DNA from: Methylococcus mesophilus
Lineage (GTDB): Bacteria > Pseudomonadota > Gammaproteobacteria > Methylococcales > Methylococcaceae
NCBI RefSeq assembly: GCF_026247885.1
Contig: NZ_CP110921.1
Coordinates: 3,603,501 to 3,667,500, forward strand
Length of the DNA stretch: 64,000 bases
Reading direction: 5' to 3'
Part shown: positions 8,432-17,980 of the stretch, one piece after another
How the letters are laid out: every line of letters starts with the position of its first letter
Numbering within the stretch: the first letter of the stretch is position 1
Notes under the pieces: model-generated
Told to the model about the DNA's origin: nothing
Databases searched by the model: none
The model's input: only the letters and a program-made list of their open reading frames with translations
Position numbers and translations under genes: made by a program

Positions 8432-9216
8432 CCGTAGCCGGCCTGCGCCGGATCGCCGCAAACCTCGAGCCCTGGCTGTTGCCCCTGGCGCTGCTGGCCG
8501 CTTGGGAGATCGCCTCGCGTTCGGGGCGGCTGGACGGCAAGCTTTTCCCCTCGCCGGAGGAAGTGGTGCTGGCGGCGGTTTCCCTCGTCCGCTCCGGCGA
8601 GCTGTTCCAGCACGTCGCCGCCAGCTCGGCCCGCGCCTTCACCGGCTTCGCCATCGGCGGCAGCCTCGGCTTCCTGCTGGGACTCGCCACCGGCTGGAGC
8701 CGCCGGGCCGAGCGGCTGCTGGACACTTCGGTGCAGATGCTGCGCAACATCCCTCATCTGGCCCTGGTGCCGCTCTTGATTCTGTGGTTCGGCATCGGCG
8801 AGGAAACCAAGGTCCTGCTGGTGGTGCTGGGGGTGTTCTTTCCGGTCTATGTCAACACCCTGCTGGGTCTGCGTAGCGTCGATCCCCGGCTGCTCGAGAT
8901 CGGACGGGTCTACGGCTTAGGGGGGGTCGACACGTTCCGCCGTATCCTGTTCCCGAGCGCCCTGCCGGCCATTCTGGTCGGCCTACGCTATGCGCTGGGC
9001 ATCATGTGGATGACCTTGATCGTGGCGGAGACCATCGCGGCCAACGCCGGCATCGGCTATCTGGCGATGAACGCCCGCGAGTTCATGCAGACCGACGTGG
9101 TGATCCTGTCGATCCTGCTCTACGCGCTGCTCGGCAAGGCCGCGGACTGGACTGCTCGCGTCCTGGAACGGCGGCTGCTCGGCTGGCACCCGGGCTATCG
9201 GGAGGGGTCTACATAA
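8428..9216 (+). CDS. ssuC: Sulfonate ABC transporter permease (SsuC-like)
   Basis: A 262-residue inner-membrane permease of the BPD transport family with about six hydrophobic spans. The ATPase-contacting loop is visible as [31 protein letters not shown] (about residues 155-185; the conserved EAAxxxGAxxxxxFxxVxLP pattern is relaxed here). The start is taken as TTG at 8428, overlapping the ssuD stop, with GGAGG just upstream; no ATG fits. Length matches SsuC (about 260). The expected ATPase gene ssuB does not follow: the next coding region is a regulator after an AT-rich gap of about 90 bases. The permease must borrow an ATPase encoded elsewhere, or the cluster has lost it. Confidence 0.87.
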   Translation: MTVAGLRRIAANLEPWLLPLALLAAWEIASRSGRLDGKLFPSPEEVVLAAVSLVRSGELFQHVAASSARAFTGFAIGGSLGFLLGLATGWSRRAERLLDTSVQMLRNIPHLALVPLLILWFGIGEETKVLLVVLGVFFPVYVNTLLGLRSVDPRLLEIGRVYGLGGVDTFRRILFPSALPAILVGLRYALGIMWMTLIVAETIAANAGIGYLAMNAREFMQTDVVILSILLYALLGKAADWTARVLERRLLGWHPGYREGST

Positions 9217-9304
9217 ATGGAAATATAAAAATAAGTTTTTAATATTTGAAGGCATTAGGCGGCTTGCTTTATGGTGCCCTGTAACCTTGGAGCAAGCCCC
9301 GATC

Positions 9305-10486
<1,182 letters not shown>

Positions 10487-10581
10487 CGGCTTCATCCGAG
10501 CGCTGCTCAAGGCGTATCATCCGGGCAGCGCCGTGTCTTGATGTGAAGGCGGCGATTTTGGATTGAGACCATGAGGCTGCC

Positions 10582-11238
10582 ATGTCCGTACCGAAACTCG
10601 CGTTCGTAACCCTGCCGTCGGTGGCCGCCTATCTCGGCCTCGCGGTCCTGGGCCGGGGCGGGCCGGAGGCCTTCTTCTCCCATCCGCCCTTGATTGCCGT
10701 GGCCATCGTGCTCGTCGCGCTGTCCGCCGCTGCGGTCTTCAGCGGCGGAAACCTGAGCCCCGGCGTGCGGGAGGACCGCGCCAACCGCTGGGTGATCGCG
10801 GTCCTGATCCCGATCGGCTTCCTGTCCGCCTATCTGCCGGCATACACGGATCGGATCGGGTTCTGGACCCTCGACGGCGATGCCGTCCGCTGGTTGGGTG
10901 TAGCGCTCTTCACCGGCGGCGGTTGCTTGCGGCTCTGGCCGGTTTTCGTGCTCGGCCGGCGATTCAGCGGGCTGGTCGCCATCCAGCCGGGACATGCCTT
11001 GGTGACGACGGGCGTGTATGGCGTCATCCGCCACCCCAGCTATTTGGGCCTGCTCGTCAGCTCGCTGGGATGGGCGCTGGCCTTTCGGGCGGGCGTCGGC
11101 GTCCTGCTTACCGCCTGCATGATTCTGCCGCTGCTGGCGCGCATCCGTGCCGAAGAGAGGCTGCTGCGCGAGCATTTCGGCGCCGCATACGAGGCGTATT
11201 GCGCCAGAACTTCGCGGCTGATCCCCGGGCTTTACTGA
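10582..11238 (+). CDS. Isoprenylcysteine carboxyl methyltransferase-like membrane protein
   Basis: A 218-residue integral membrane protein with about five hydrophobic segments and the signature of the ICMT/PEMT-type methyltransferases near the C-terminus: GVYGVIRHPSYLGLL (about residues 136-150) followed by RIRAEERLLREHFGAAYEAY, the RHPxYxG and ExxL...YxxY pattern that binds S-adenosylmethionine and the acceptor. Bacterial members methylate unknown lipids or small molecules. The ATG has TGAGG just upstream. It stands alone, 95 bases after the sigma-54 activator and convergent with the next two genes. The substrate is unknown. Confidence 0.75.
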   Translation: MSVPKLAFVTLPSVAAYLGLAVLGRGGPEAFFSHPPLIAVAIVLVALSAAAVFSGGNLSPGVREDRANRWVIAVLIPIGFLSAYLPAYTDRIGFWTLDGDAVRWLGVALFTGGGCLRLWPVFVLGRRFSGLVAIQPGHALVTTGVYGVIRHPSYLGLLVSSLGWALAFRAGVGVLLTACMILPLLARIRAEERLLREHFGAAYEAYCARTSRLIPGLY

Positions 11239-11295
11239 GAGGAGTCGCCGAGGGGCGGCGGTTCGCCGCCCGCGAACCGGCGAATCGGGCGGGTT

Positions 11296-11586
11296 TCAGC
11301 CGGCGGTATCCGCACCCTTTTCGTTCTCCAGGGCCTTGTCCGTGATTTCCTTGTACAGCTCCAGAGCGCTGGTATAGATGTTCTGGTATTCCGGGTGGCG
11401 GTCCACCATCGGCTTGATTTGTTCGGCGGTTTCGAACACTTCGTGGAGAAACGCCAGGTCGCCGTCATCGAGCCGTTCACCCCGGTCGACCTTTTCCTTG
11501 AGCGCGAAAGCCCTCGGAAGCCGCTGCGTTCTCATCCGTTCCAACAGCGCCATCGCGATGCCGGTGTCTTTGGGGACTTCGGTCAT
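11296..11586 (-). CDS. Small hypothetical protein
   Basis: A 96-residue, mostly helical, charged protein starting MTEVPKDTGIAMALLERMR. I do not recognise the family. The ATG at 11586 is chosen over one at 11601 because a strong AGGAGG site ends four bases before it. It has no signal peptide, cysteine or membrane span and is probably cytoplasmic. It lies 37 bases downstream of the larger unknown gene at 11624 on the same strand, so the two likely form an operon. The central DLAFLHEVFETAEQIKPMVD segment is predicted amphipathic helix. Function unknown. Confidence 0.65.
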   Translation of the reverse strand: MTEVPKDTGIAMALLERMRTQRLPRAFALKEKVDRGERLDDGDLAFLHEVFETAEQIKPMVDRHPEYQNIYTSALELYKEITDKALENEKGADTAG

Positions 11587-11623
11587 GTTCCCTCCTGCCA
11601 AGCGAAGAAAGTGAAAGCCGGCC

Positions 11624-12652
11624 TCAGCCCAGGTAGCGCGAAAGTTCTTTCACCACGTCGGGCCGGTCGGGTATTTCCCGGCTGGGGATACGTCCGGGCA
11701 GGATGATTCTCCGCGCACCGGTCCCGGAGAACAACTCCGTCAGTTGAAGCTCGCCGGCCGCCGCCGGGCCGGAATCGGCGAGCCTGATCCCGCGGTAATC
11801 CAGCCGCAGGGCGACCGGCCGGGCGTCGAGCCACTCCTTCGGCTGGCGCAGAATCCCGGCGATGCAGTCGAGGCTTTGTTCGAGGCCGAGGGAGTTCGTC
11901 CCGAATTGCCCCAGTTCGGCGTCGATCGACTCGATCTCGGCTTCCACCGCGTCGATGTCCGCTCCGTTGTGCCCGTTGTCGGCCAGGGCGGAGCCGAGGC
12001 CCCAGTTGCCCGCCCGCAGGGCGTCGAGCTTGCGCCGGAGCAGGCAGCGCTGCCGGTCCAATTCCACTCTTTTCCGGGTTTCCTGGGCAAGCTGTTCCAG
12101 GGCCCGTTCGATCAGGAAGTCGAAGGCGCGCTTCTTCAGTTCCCACCGGGTCCCCTTTTCGGAGGAGGCCGGGGCGATGTAACGGTGGTGGGAGAAGCTG
12201 ACCGCCACCTGGATCACGTCCTTGCGGACGGCATCGCCCTCCAGTTCCATGCCCAGCACCGTGCGTTCTTCCTTCTGCATCACCAGCAGTCCGAAGATTT
12301 CGTCGGCAGCGACCTCGACGCAATGCTCCTGGTATTGCCGGACATCCTTGAGTTTGCCGAGCACGCCGTGGAGGTGGTCGACCGAACTGAAGAACGCCCG
12401 GATGCGCGGATCGGCGCCGAAACTCTGCGCGCTGATCTCCGTCGGCGCCGGCATGGCGTCGACCAGGGCGATGACATGATCGACCGCCCGCTCGACGGGT
12501 TCGCGCAGCCGCCGCCGGTAGTCGTCCAGGGCCCGCAGACGGCGGTCTGTGCCGTCCACTGCCCGTTCGATGGCTGCGTCGATCAGGGCCCGGTCGGGGC
12601 TCTCGTCTTCCTTTTCGGGTGGAGTGAACAACGAACTCAGGAATTTCAGCAC
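11624..12652 (-). CDS. Conserved hypothetical protein, helical, 342 residues
   Basis: Long soluble protein starting MLKFLSSLFTPPEKEDESPD with no signal peptide. Residues about 20-60 and 160-255 are rich in Glu, Arg and Leu in heptad-like spacing (for example AFDFLIERALEQLAQETRKR), so coiled coils are likely. The C-terminal part (ELQLTELFSGTGARRIILPG) looks like a small beta-domain. No catalytic motif was recognised. It is divergent from the antiporter gene at 12796, with 143 bases between them for two promoters, and probably co-transcribed with the small gene at 11296. Function unknown; nothing in the context settles it. Confidence 0.7.
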   Translation of the reverse strand: MLKFLSSLFTPPEKEDESPDRALIDAAIERAVDGTDRRLRALDDYRRRLREPVERAVDHVIALVDAMPAPTEISAQSFGADPRIRAFFSSVDHLHGVLGKLKDVRQYQEHCVEVAADEIFGLLVMQKEERTVLGMELEGDAVRKDVIQVAVSFSHHRYIAPASSEKGTRWELKKRAFDFLIERALEQLAQETRKRVELDRQRCLLRRKLDALRAGNWGLGSALADNGHNGADIDAVEAEIESIDAELGQFGTNSLGLEQSLDCIAGILRQPKEWLDARPVALRLDYRGIRLADSGPAAAGELQLTELFSGTGARRIILPGRIPSREIPDRPDVVKELSRYLG

Positions 12653-12795
12653 GGATACGGCCTCCTGTGAGATACGGGTAAAATCCGCGATGACGGCGCC
12701 GGGTCTTTCGGAGGTTTCACGGCGGCCGATGGGCGAGGTATTGGGGACAAGAATATACCGCCGGTTTTTCCGGCAAAACGGTAGGGAGTAAGGTC

Positions 12796-14061
12796 ATGGC
12801 CACTTTCACGGCAGTCGCCTGTCTGCTCGGCATCGCCGCGATCCTGAGTTTCGTCAACGATCGGTTTCTGCGCCTCCAGCACGATATCGGCCTGCTGTTG
12901 CTGGCTGGCCTGACCACCGCCGGACTGCGGGTACTGGAGTTCTTCGTCCCCTCCGGGCTGGTCGGCATGCTGCACCAGCTCACCCAGTCGTTCAACCTGA
13001 ACGATACCTTGTTGAAGGGCGTACTGTGCTTCCTGCTGTTCCGCGGCAGTGTCCGGGTCAATTGGCCGGCGCTGCGCGAGCAGCGCTGGCTGGTGCTCTG
13101 GCTGGCATTCGCCGGTACCGCCATCGGTTGTTTCGTCGCCGGCGGCCTGGTCTACGGTGGTCTGGCCGCCTTCGGTGTGGCGGTCACGCTGCCGCAATGC
13201 CTGCTGTTCGGGGCGCTGATCGCGGCCACCGATCCGATCGCGGCGCTGGCGATTCTATCCAAGGTGGGTCTGCCCAGGAACCTGGAGACCGTGATTGACG
13301 GCGAATCGCTGTTGAACGACGGCGTCGCGGTGGTCCTGTTCACCATCTTCGCCGGCGCCGCGATGGGCGGCAGCGGAGGAGGAGGCCTTTCGGAGGCCGG
13401 TGCCATCTTCGTGAGGGAAGTCCTGGGCGGTGCGGCCATGGGCGTCGCCGGCTGGCTGGCCATCCATTTCCTGATGCTCCGCTCGACCAGTTCCTGCACC
13501 AGCCTCCTCGTGTCGCTGGGAGCGGTGTCGGCCATGTACACCGCCGCTCAGCATCTGGAAATATCTGGGCCCATCGCCACGGTCGTGGCCGGTCTGCTCA
13601 GCGGCAACATCACGGCACCGCGGCTGAGCGAAGAGGCGCGTGTTCCGGTGCGCACCTTCTGGTCGGGTCTGGACGAGATACTGAACGCGCTGCTGTTCGT
13701 GTTCGTGGGTTTCCATGTCGTCCTGATCAATCCCCTGCAAGGTGTGACACTGGGGATTCCGGGGCTGGTCGCCATCGCCGCCGTCCTTCTCTCCCGATCT
13801 CTGGCCGTGGCGGCTATCGTCGGCGGTCTCAGCGCCGCGGCGGTGATCCGCGCTGACTGCTTCGGCTTGACCAAACTGCTGACCTGGGGCGGCCTGCGCG
13901 GCGGATTGTCCCTGGCGCTTGCGGTATCCTTGCCGGACAGCCCCTGGAAGCCGCTGATCTTGAACATGACCTTCGCGGTCGTGATCTTCTCCATCGTGGT
14001 CCAGGGGCTGACGATCGGACGGATGTTCACACGGGAAGACATGGCCCGTCTGTTGCGGTGA
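12796..14061 (+). CDS. Na+(K+)/H+ antiporter, CPA1 family
   Basis: A 421-residue polytopic membrane protein with about twelve hydrophobic segments. CPA1 landmarks are present: FGALIAATDPIAALAIL (the TDP motif of the unwound helix) and DGESLLNDGVAVVLFT, whose Asn-Asp pair is the ion-binding site of electroneutral antiporters, as well as the late TWGGLRGGLSLALAVSLP segment. It would exchange cytoplasmic sodium or potassium for protons in pH and salt homeostasis. No long C-terminal cytoplasmic domain is present, unlike larger NhaP proteins. The start has GGGAG and AAGG upstream. It may share a transcript with the esterase gene 81 bases downstream. Confidence 0.85.
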   Translation: MATFTAVACLLGIAAILSFVNDRFLRLQHDIGLLLLAGLTTAGLRVLEFFVPSGLVGMLHQLTQSFNLNDTLLKGVLCFLLFRGSVRVNWPALREQRWLVLWLAFAGTAIGCFVAGGLVYGGLAAFGVAVTLPQCLLFGALIAATDPIAALAILSKVGLPRNLETVIDGESLLNDGVAVVLFTIFAGAAMGGSGGGGLSEAGAIFVREVLGGAAMGVAGWLAIHFLMLRSTSSCTSLLVSLGAVSAMYTAAQHLEISGPIATVVAGLLSGNITAPRLSEEARVPVRTFWSGLDEILNALLFVFVGFHVVLINPLQGVTLGIPGLVAIAAVLLSRSLAVAAIVGGLSAAAVIRADCFGLTKLLTWGGLRGGLSLALAVSLPDSPWKPLILNMTFAVVIFSIVVQGLTIGRMFTREDMARLLR

Positions 14062-14142
14062 CCGGGTTTCCCGGTGGACCCGGCCAATATTCAGCCCCGG
14101 ACCGGCCCTGTCCAAACTCCGGGGCGCCAGGACGTTGAGCCC

Positions 14143-14709
14143 ATGATCATCTATCTGCACGGTTTTTGTTCGTCGCCGCGATCGGAGAAGGCGAGTCTCC
14201 TTGGACAGCACATGGCAGAGCGCGCCCTGGCGGACCGGTTCTGGTGCGAGCAGCTTCCGGCCGGCCCGCGCCAGGCCATCGAGTTCGTAGAGGGAGTCCT
14301 GGCGAAGTGCCGGACGCGTCCCGCTCTCGTGGGAAGTTCGCTGGGCGGCTACTACGCCACCTATCTGGCCGAGAAGCACGACCTGCGCGCGGTGCTGATC
14401 AATCCCGCCGCTTTCGCCTGTCAAAGCCTGGCTCCGGCGGTGGGGCCGCAGCGGAATCTCTACACTGGCGAGCCTTTCGAATTCACCGAAAGCCACCTGG
14501 TCGAACTGGCGCAGCTCGAAGTGACGAGGCTCGGCCGGCCCGAGCGGTTCTGGCTGCTGGTGGAAACCGGCGACGAAGTGCTCGATTACCGCGAGGCCGT
14601 CGAAAAATACGCGGGCGCGAGGCAGACGGTGATCGAGGGCGGCGATCACAGTTTCCGCCATTTTGCCGATTATCTGGATGCGATCATCGACTTTTCGCTG
14701 ACGCCTTGA
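14143..14709 (+). CDS. yqiA: YqiA-type esterase (alpha/beta hydrolase)
   Basis: A 188-residue small alpha/beta hydrolase. MIIYLHGFCSSPRSEKA carries the oxyanion-hole HGF motif, LVGSSLGGYYATYLAEK the nucleophile elbow (GSSLGG, serine near residue 68), and the C-terminal VIEGGDHSFRHF the catalytic histidine; an aspartate follows LLVETGDEVLDY. This set and the length match E. coli YqiA, an esterase acting on palmitoyl-CoA and p-nitrophenyl esters. The ATG at 14143 was chosen because it begins exactly at the family N-terminus, although the ribosome site is weak. It is convergent with the ATP-grasp gene. Confidence 0.82.
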   Translation: MIIYLHGFCSSPRSEKASLLGQHMAERALADRFWCEQLPAGPRQAIEFVEGVLAKCRTRPALVGSSLGGYYATYLAEKHDLRAVLINPAAFACQSLAPAVGPQRNLYTGEPFEFTESHLVELAQLEVTRLGRPERFWLLVETGDEVLDYREAVEKYAGARQTVIEGGDHSFRHFADYLDAIIDFSLTP

Positions 14710-14747
14710 GCTCCGCTGTGCCGGGCAGCCGGTCGCGCTGACGGTGC

Positions 14748-16283
14748 CTATGGGACCTGCGGACCCACTTGCCCGTCCGCGGCGTCGCCCCGCAGCAGCG
14801 ATTCGGCGGCGCGGGCTTGCCTGCGCGCCTCGTCCCGGCTTCCGGCGAGCGACATGAAATGCACGCCGCTCCCCGTCTCCAGCCCGCCCGGCGTGAGGAT
14901 GACAATACCCTCCCGGCCCCTGTCCCGGAATGCGAGCGGCCCCAGGCGATCGAGCGCCGTGGGCAGGTCGCAGGGCGAAGTCCGCAGGTCGGTCAGTTGC
15001 ACGATGAGCAAGGCCTGCTGCTTCCAGTCGCCGAGCAGGCGGTTGGCGAGCGTCATCGGGATCGACGTTCCGCCCCAGCGCCCGTTGCATTCGATCCAGT
15101 GCGGCCGGGCGGTGGCCGCGCCGTCGCCGGCGACCACGGCATCGAAGCTGCAGCGCCCGAAGTAGCCGAGGCGCTGGAACAGGCTAGCGAGCTGCAGCGC
15201 TTCTCCGGCCAGGCGGATGCGCAAAGGCTCGGGCAGTTCGCACGGCATGGCGCCGACGAAAGTCCCTTTCTCGCCCGCTAGGGTCTGGTCGAATACCCCT
15301 TCGACCACCGGGAGCGAATCGTCGCGGGAGGGAATCCATATCTGGACGGAAGGGCTGGCGAGGACCTCGCAATCCCAGGCCCCGACCAGCAGCGGAAAGC
15401 CGCCGCTCCAGCCGCGCTTGGCCAGCAGGCGCAGCACCCGGCGGCTCAGCGCTTCCGCCGGCAGTTGCCGGATCAGTTCCGAAGGAAAAACCAGATTGCC
15501 GGCGGCGCCGGCGCTATCCGGTATTTTGATCACGATCCGCTCGAAGCGCCGCGCGAGCGCCGCCAGCCGTCCGGAAAGACTGGCCGGCCCGAACGTGCAG
15601 TAGCTCGGCGGCAGCGCCTCGGGACCGAGCAATTCCTTGATGCATTGGGCGAACCAGAGCTTGTCGTTCACCCGGTGCGTGAGATGCGGCGGCGGTGCGG
15701 CAACCCGGATCCGCGCTCCCGTCCGCTCCGCGATCAAGCCCGCAAACCGCCATGCCTGCCGGGTGCCGATGTAAGGGATCAGGTTCAGCCGGCGGTACTT
15801 TCGCGCCGTCTCGATGATGGGTTCCAGTGCGCCTGGAGTGGCGCCGCAGCGTTCGGGGAGGGTGGCATGGCCGAGGGCCGATGCCGGCGGAACCCCGAGC
15901 ACGGTGACGCTTCCGAGTCCCAGCGTGTGGCGGCAATACGCCTCGAAGTCCTCGCTGCGCGGACCGCTGATGAGGACCATGTCCTCATCCCCCGCCAGCA
16001 TCAGGGCGCGGTACTGCAGCCCCAGGTCCGCCCCCGGCTGGGCGTACAGGGTGATCTCGGCGTGGTCTTCGAAAAACAGCGCGGGAGCGTCGTCGACGCC
16101 GGTGGAGACTTTGTCGCCGAACATCTGGGTCGAGGCCAGCATCGGCTCGTCGGCGAGCATGCGCTTGGCGATGCCCGCGATCCTTCGGGCGTGAGCGGCA
16201 TCGAGGCCGACGCCGGGGAACTCCACGATCGGCAGGGACGGCCGCGTCGAAGCGGGGCAGGGGCACTTCGTCGACGCGGCCAT
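14748..16283 (-). CDS. ATP-grasp superfamily ligase-like protein with pre-ATP-grasp domain
   Basis: A 511-residue soluble protein. The first 180 residues look like a Rossmann-type pre-ATP-grasp domain (for example DEDMVLISGPRSEDFEAY). The ATP-grasp core follows: RFERIVIKIPDSAGAAGNLV corresponds to the ATP-binding lysine strand and flexible loop, GRCSFDAVVAG and HWIECNGRWGGTSIPMTLAN to the metal-binding acidic strand and the ExNxRxGG motif. Such proteins join a carboxylate to an amine; biosynthetic peptide ligases of the PGM1 type have a similar layout. Substrates are unknown and no biosynthetic partner genes surround it. It lies 18 bases after the hemerythrin gene on the same strand. The start is uncertain because no good ribosome site precedes it. 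Confidence 0.7.
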   Translation of the reverse strand: MAASTKCPCPASTRPSLPIVEFPGVGLDAAHARRIAGIAKRMLADEPMLASTQMFGDKVSTGVDDAPALFFEDHAEITLYAQPGADLGLQYRALMLAGDEDMVLISGPRSEDFEAYCRHTLGLGSVTVLGVPPASALGHATLPERCGATPGALEPIIETARKYRRLNLIPYIGTRQAWRFAGLIAERTGARIRVAAPPPHLTHRVNDKLWFAQCIKELLGPEALPPSYCTFGPASLSGRLAALARRFERIVIKIPDSAGAAGNLVFPSELIRQLPAEALSRRVLRLLAKRGWSGGFPLLVGAWDCEVLASPSVQIWIPSRDDSLPVVEGVFDQTLAGEKGTFVGAMPCELPEPLRIRLAGEALQLASLFQRLGYFGRCSFDAVVAGDGAATARPHWIECNGRWGGTSIPMTLANRLLGDWKQQALLIVQLTDLRTSPCDLPTALDRLGPLAFRDRGREGIVILTPGGLETGSGVHFMSLAGSRDEARRQARAAESLLRGDAADGQVGPQVP

Positions 16284-16301
16284 CGGGGCAAAGACTCGGC
16301 T

Positions 16302-16796
16302 TCAGCCGGACGCGGCCAGGCCGGTCCAGCGCGGACGCTTTTCGCGCCAGACCGTCAACTGCCGGTACAGCGCGGCCTGCTCCTCCTCGGGAAGCCGCCC
16401 CATTGCTGCGAACATCTCCCCGCATTCCGCGATGTGGGCTTCCATCGCGCTGGACAGTTCCATCAGCCGGGTGCGCTCATCTTCCGGGAGCGGTGCCCCC
16501 GGTTCGCGTGCCAGCAGGGCCTGGACGGCTGCCAGGCCCTTGCTGTGCTCCAGGTACATGCGGCGCACCTCCGGCGCGCCGAGCATCCGCGCCAAGGCAG
16601 GATAGAAGTGCTTTTCCTCGAACGCGATGTGCGAGCCGGCCGCCGTGTCGATCCGCTCCGCGGCCTCGCGCGCGGCGGCGGCATCATTGCCCCGTAGGCA
16701 CTGCGAAAGCTCGTGAAAGCCCCGCCCGAGCACGGCGTGGTCCTCGCGGAACGCGTCGAATAAGTTATGCTCTGGAGGCGACGGACGGTTTTCCAT
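16302..16796 (-). CDS. Hemerythrin HHE domain protein
   Basis: A 164-residue four-helix-bundle protein. Iron ligands of the hemerythrin family are visible in order: His in REDHAVLGRGFHEL (about residues 19-27), HIAFEEKHFYPAL (HxxxE/H pattern, about residues 56-68) and MEAHIAECGEMF (about residues 117-128). Such proteins bind a di-iron centre that senses or carries O2 or nitric oxide; methanotrophs often have several. The start at 16796 is supported only by a weak upstream site. It precedes the ATP-grasp gene by 18 bases, a pairing with no obvious biochemical reason. Confidence 0.82.
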   Translation of the reverse strand: MENRPSPPEHNLFDAFREDHAVLGRGFHELSQCLRGNDAAAAREAAERIDTAAGSHIAFEEKHFYPALARMLGAPEVRRMYLEHSKGLAAVQALLAREPGAPLPEDERTRLMELSSAMEAHIAECGEMFAAMGRLPEEEQAALYRQLTVWREKRPRWTGLAASG

Positions 16797-16871
16797 AGGA
16801 TTTGGAACCTGTCTTGAAAAATCTATTCAAGCGAAGTTAATCGGTTGAAATCAGGAAAATTCTCCGCTCAG

Positions 16872-16986
16872 GTAGGGTGGATAAGCGTAGCGCATCCACC
16901 GCAACGCCGACTCGAAGAGCAGCGGAGCTGACTCGGAGAGCAGCGAAGCTGAATTTGGCGGATGCGCTGCCGCTTATCCGCCCTAC
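16872..16986. repeat. Palindromic interspersed element (GTAGGGTGGATAAGC type) with internal tandem repeat
   Basis: Long imperfect inverted repeat: GTAGGGTGGATAAGCG at the left pairs with CGCTTATCCGCCCTAC at the right end, and CGCATCCACC pairs with GGCGGATGCG inside. The loop holds two 21-bp direct repeats, 16909-16929 and 16930-16950, differing at two bases. It separates the divergent hemerythrin and amidotransferase genes. Elements of this form are scattered between genes in many gammaproteobacteria. Confidence 0.75.
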
Positions 16987-17055
16987 TATCCTCCATTTTC
17001 TTTTTCAAGGCAGGCGCTTAGTCTACGTATCCGCTCCGGAGCAGGCAAACCGCAT

Positions 17056-17877
17056 ATGTGCAGGCTGTACGGCTTCCGCGCCACCGAACCGACCAAGGTC
17101 GAATGCGCCTTGGTTCATGCCCAGAACGCCCTGATGGTCCAGAGCCGGCGCGACCGGGAGGGGCTGCGGCACGGCCACGGCTGGGGGGTGGCGACCTACG
17201 AGAACCGCCTCCCGCACGTCGAGCGGCAAGCCTGGGCGGCCTACCACAGCGAGCATTTCCGGCGTGCCGCGGCGAGCGTCCGTGCCTCCACCGTCATCGC
17301 CCATGTGCGCCACGCCACCGTCGGCCGGCCCCTGCTCCAGAACACCCATCCTTTCACGCACGGCTGCTGGACTTTTGCGCACAACGGGACCATCCCCCGG
17401 TTTTCCGAGATCAGAAACCCCATGCTCGAAGCGATGACGGCGGAGCACCGGGCGGCGATCGGAGGTTCCACCGACAGCGAGCACATCTTCCACTTGTTGC
17501 TCGGCATGCACGAGGCGGCGTCGGACCGCCCGCTGCTCGACATCGTGCGCGACGGCGCCCGGCGGATCATGGCCTGGTGCGAGGAGTTCCCCTCCCACCG
17601 CGGGCTTGGGCTCAACGTCCTGCTCACCGACGGAGACCGGTTCGTCGGCACACGCCTGGGCCGGACGCTCTACTACGTCGAACGCGAGGGGTTGCTCGAC
17701 TGCGAAATCTGCGGCTTTCCCCACATCGACCACACGCCGGGGAATCCGTACTTCGCCGTGGTCGTCGCCTCGGAGCCGCTGTCGCACGAGGCTTGGCGCG
17801 AGATTCCGGAGGGTTCCGTGTATGAGATTACTCCCGATATGCGGGTGCATGTTGAGGATATTGGTGCGGTGGCTTAG
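17056..17877 (+). CDS. Class II glutamine amidotransferase family protein (YafJ/Dug3-like)
   Basis: A 273-residue N-terminal-nucleophile amidohydrolase. The protein begins MCRLYGF, so removal of Met exposes the catalytic Cys2. Also typical are RDREGLRHGHGWGVATY, VIAHVRHATVGRP, NTHPFTHGCWTFAHNGTIP and STDSEHIFHLLL. This standalone group (YafJ in E. coli, Dug3 in yeast) hydrolyses gamma-glutamyl amides; the exact substrate in bacteria is not settled. Length and start agree with the family. It is monocistronic as far as can be seen and precedes an AT-richer orphan gene by about 100 bases. Confidence 0.85.
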   Translation: MCRLYGFRATEPTKVECALVHAQNALMVQSRRDREGLRHGHGWGVATYENRLPHVERQAWAAYHSEHFRRAAASVRASTVIAHVRHATVGRPLLQNTHPFTHGCWTFAHNGTIPRFSEIRNPMLEAMTAEHRAAIGGSTDSEHIFHLLLGMHEAASDRPLLDIVRDGARRIMAWCEEFPSHRGLGLNVLLTDGDRFVGTRLGRTLYYVEREGLLDCEICGFPHIDHTPGNPYFAVVVASEPLSHEAWREIPEGSVYEITPDMRVHVEDIGAVA

Positions 17878-17980
17878 TATGAAGAAAAACTCCCTCGGGC
17901 GGCAATGCCGACGTTTCAGTTATCGGCAGATACAATCGAGAAAATAGTCAGTATCGAATCAAGGAAAGGAAAATTTTCAA

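Noticed and set aside
9240-9300. Possible -24/-12 sigma-54 promoter (GGCATTAGGCGGCTTGCT)
   Set aside because: GG and GC elements are 13 bases apart instead of 10, so the fit to the sigma-54 consensus fails.
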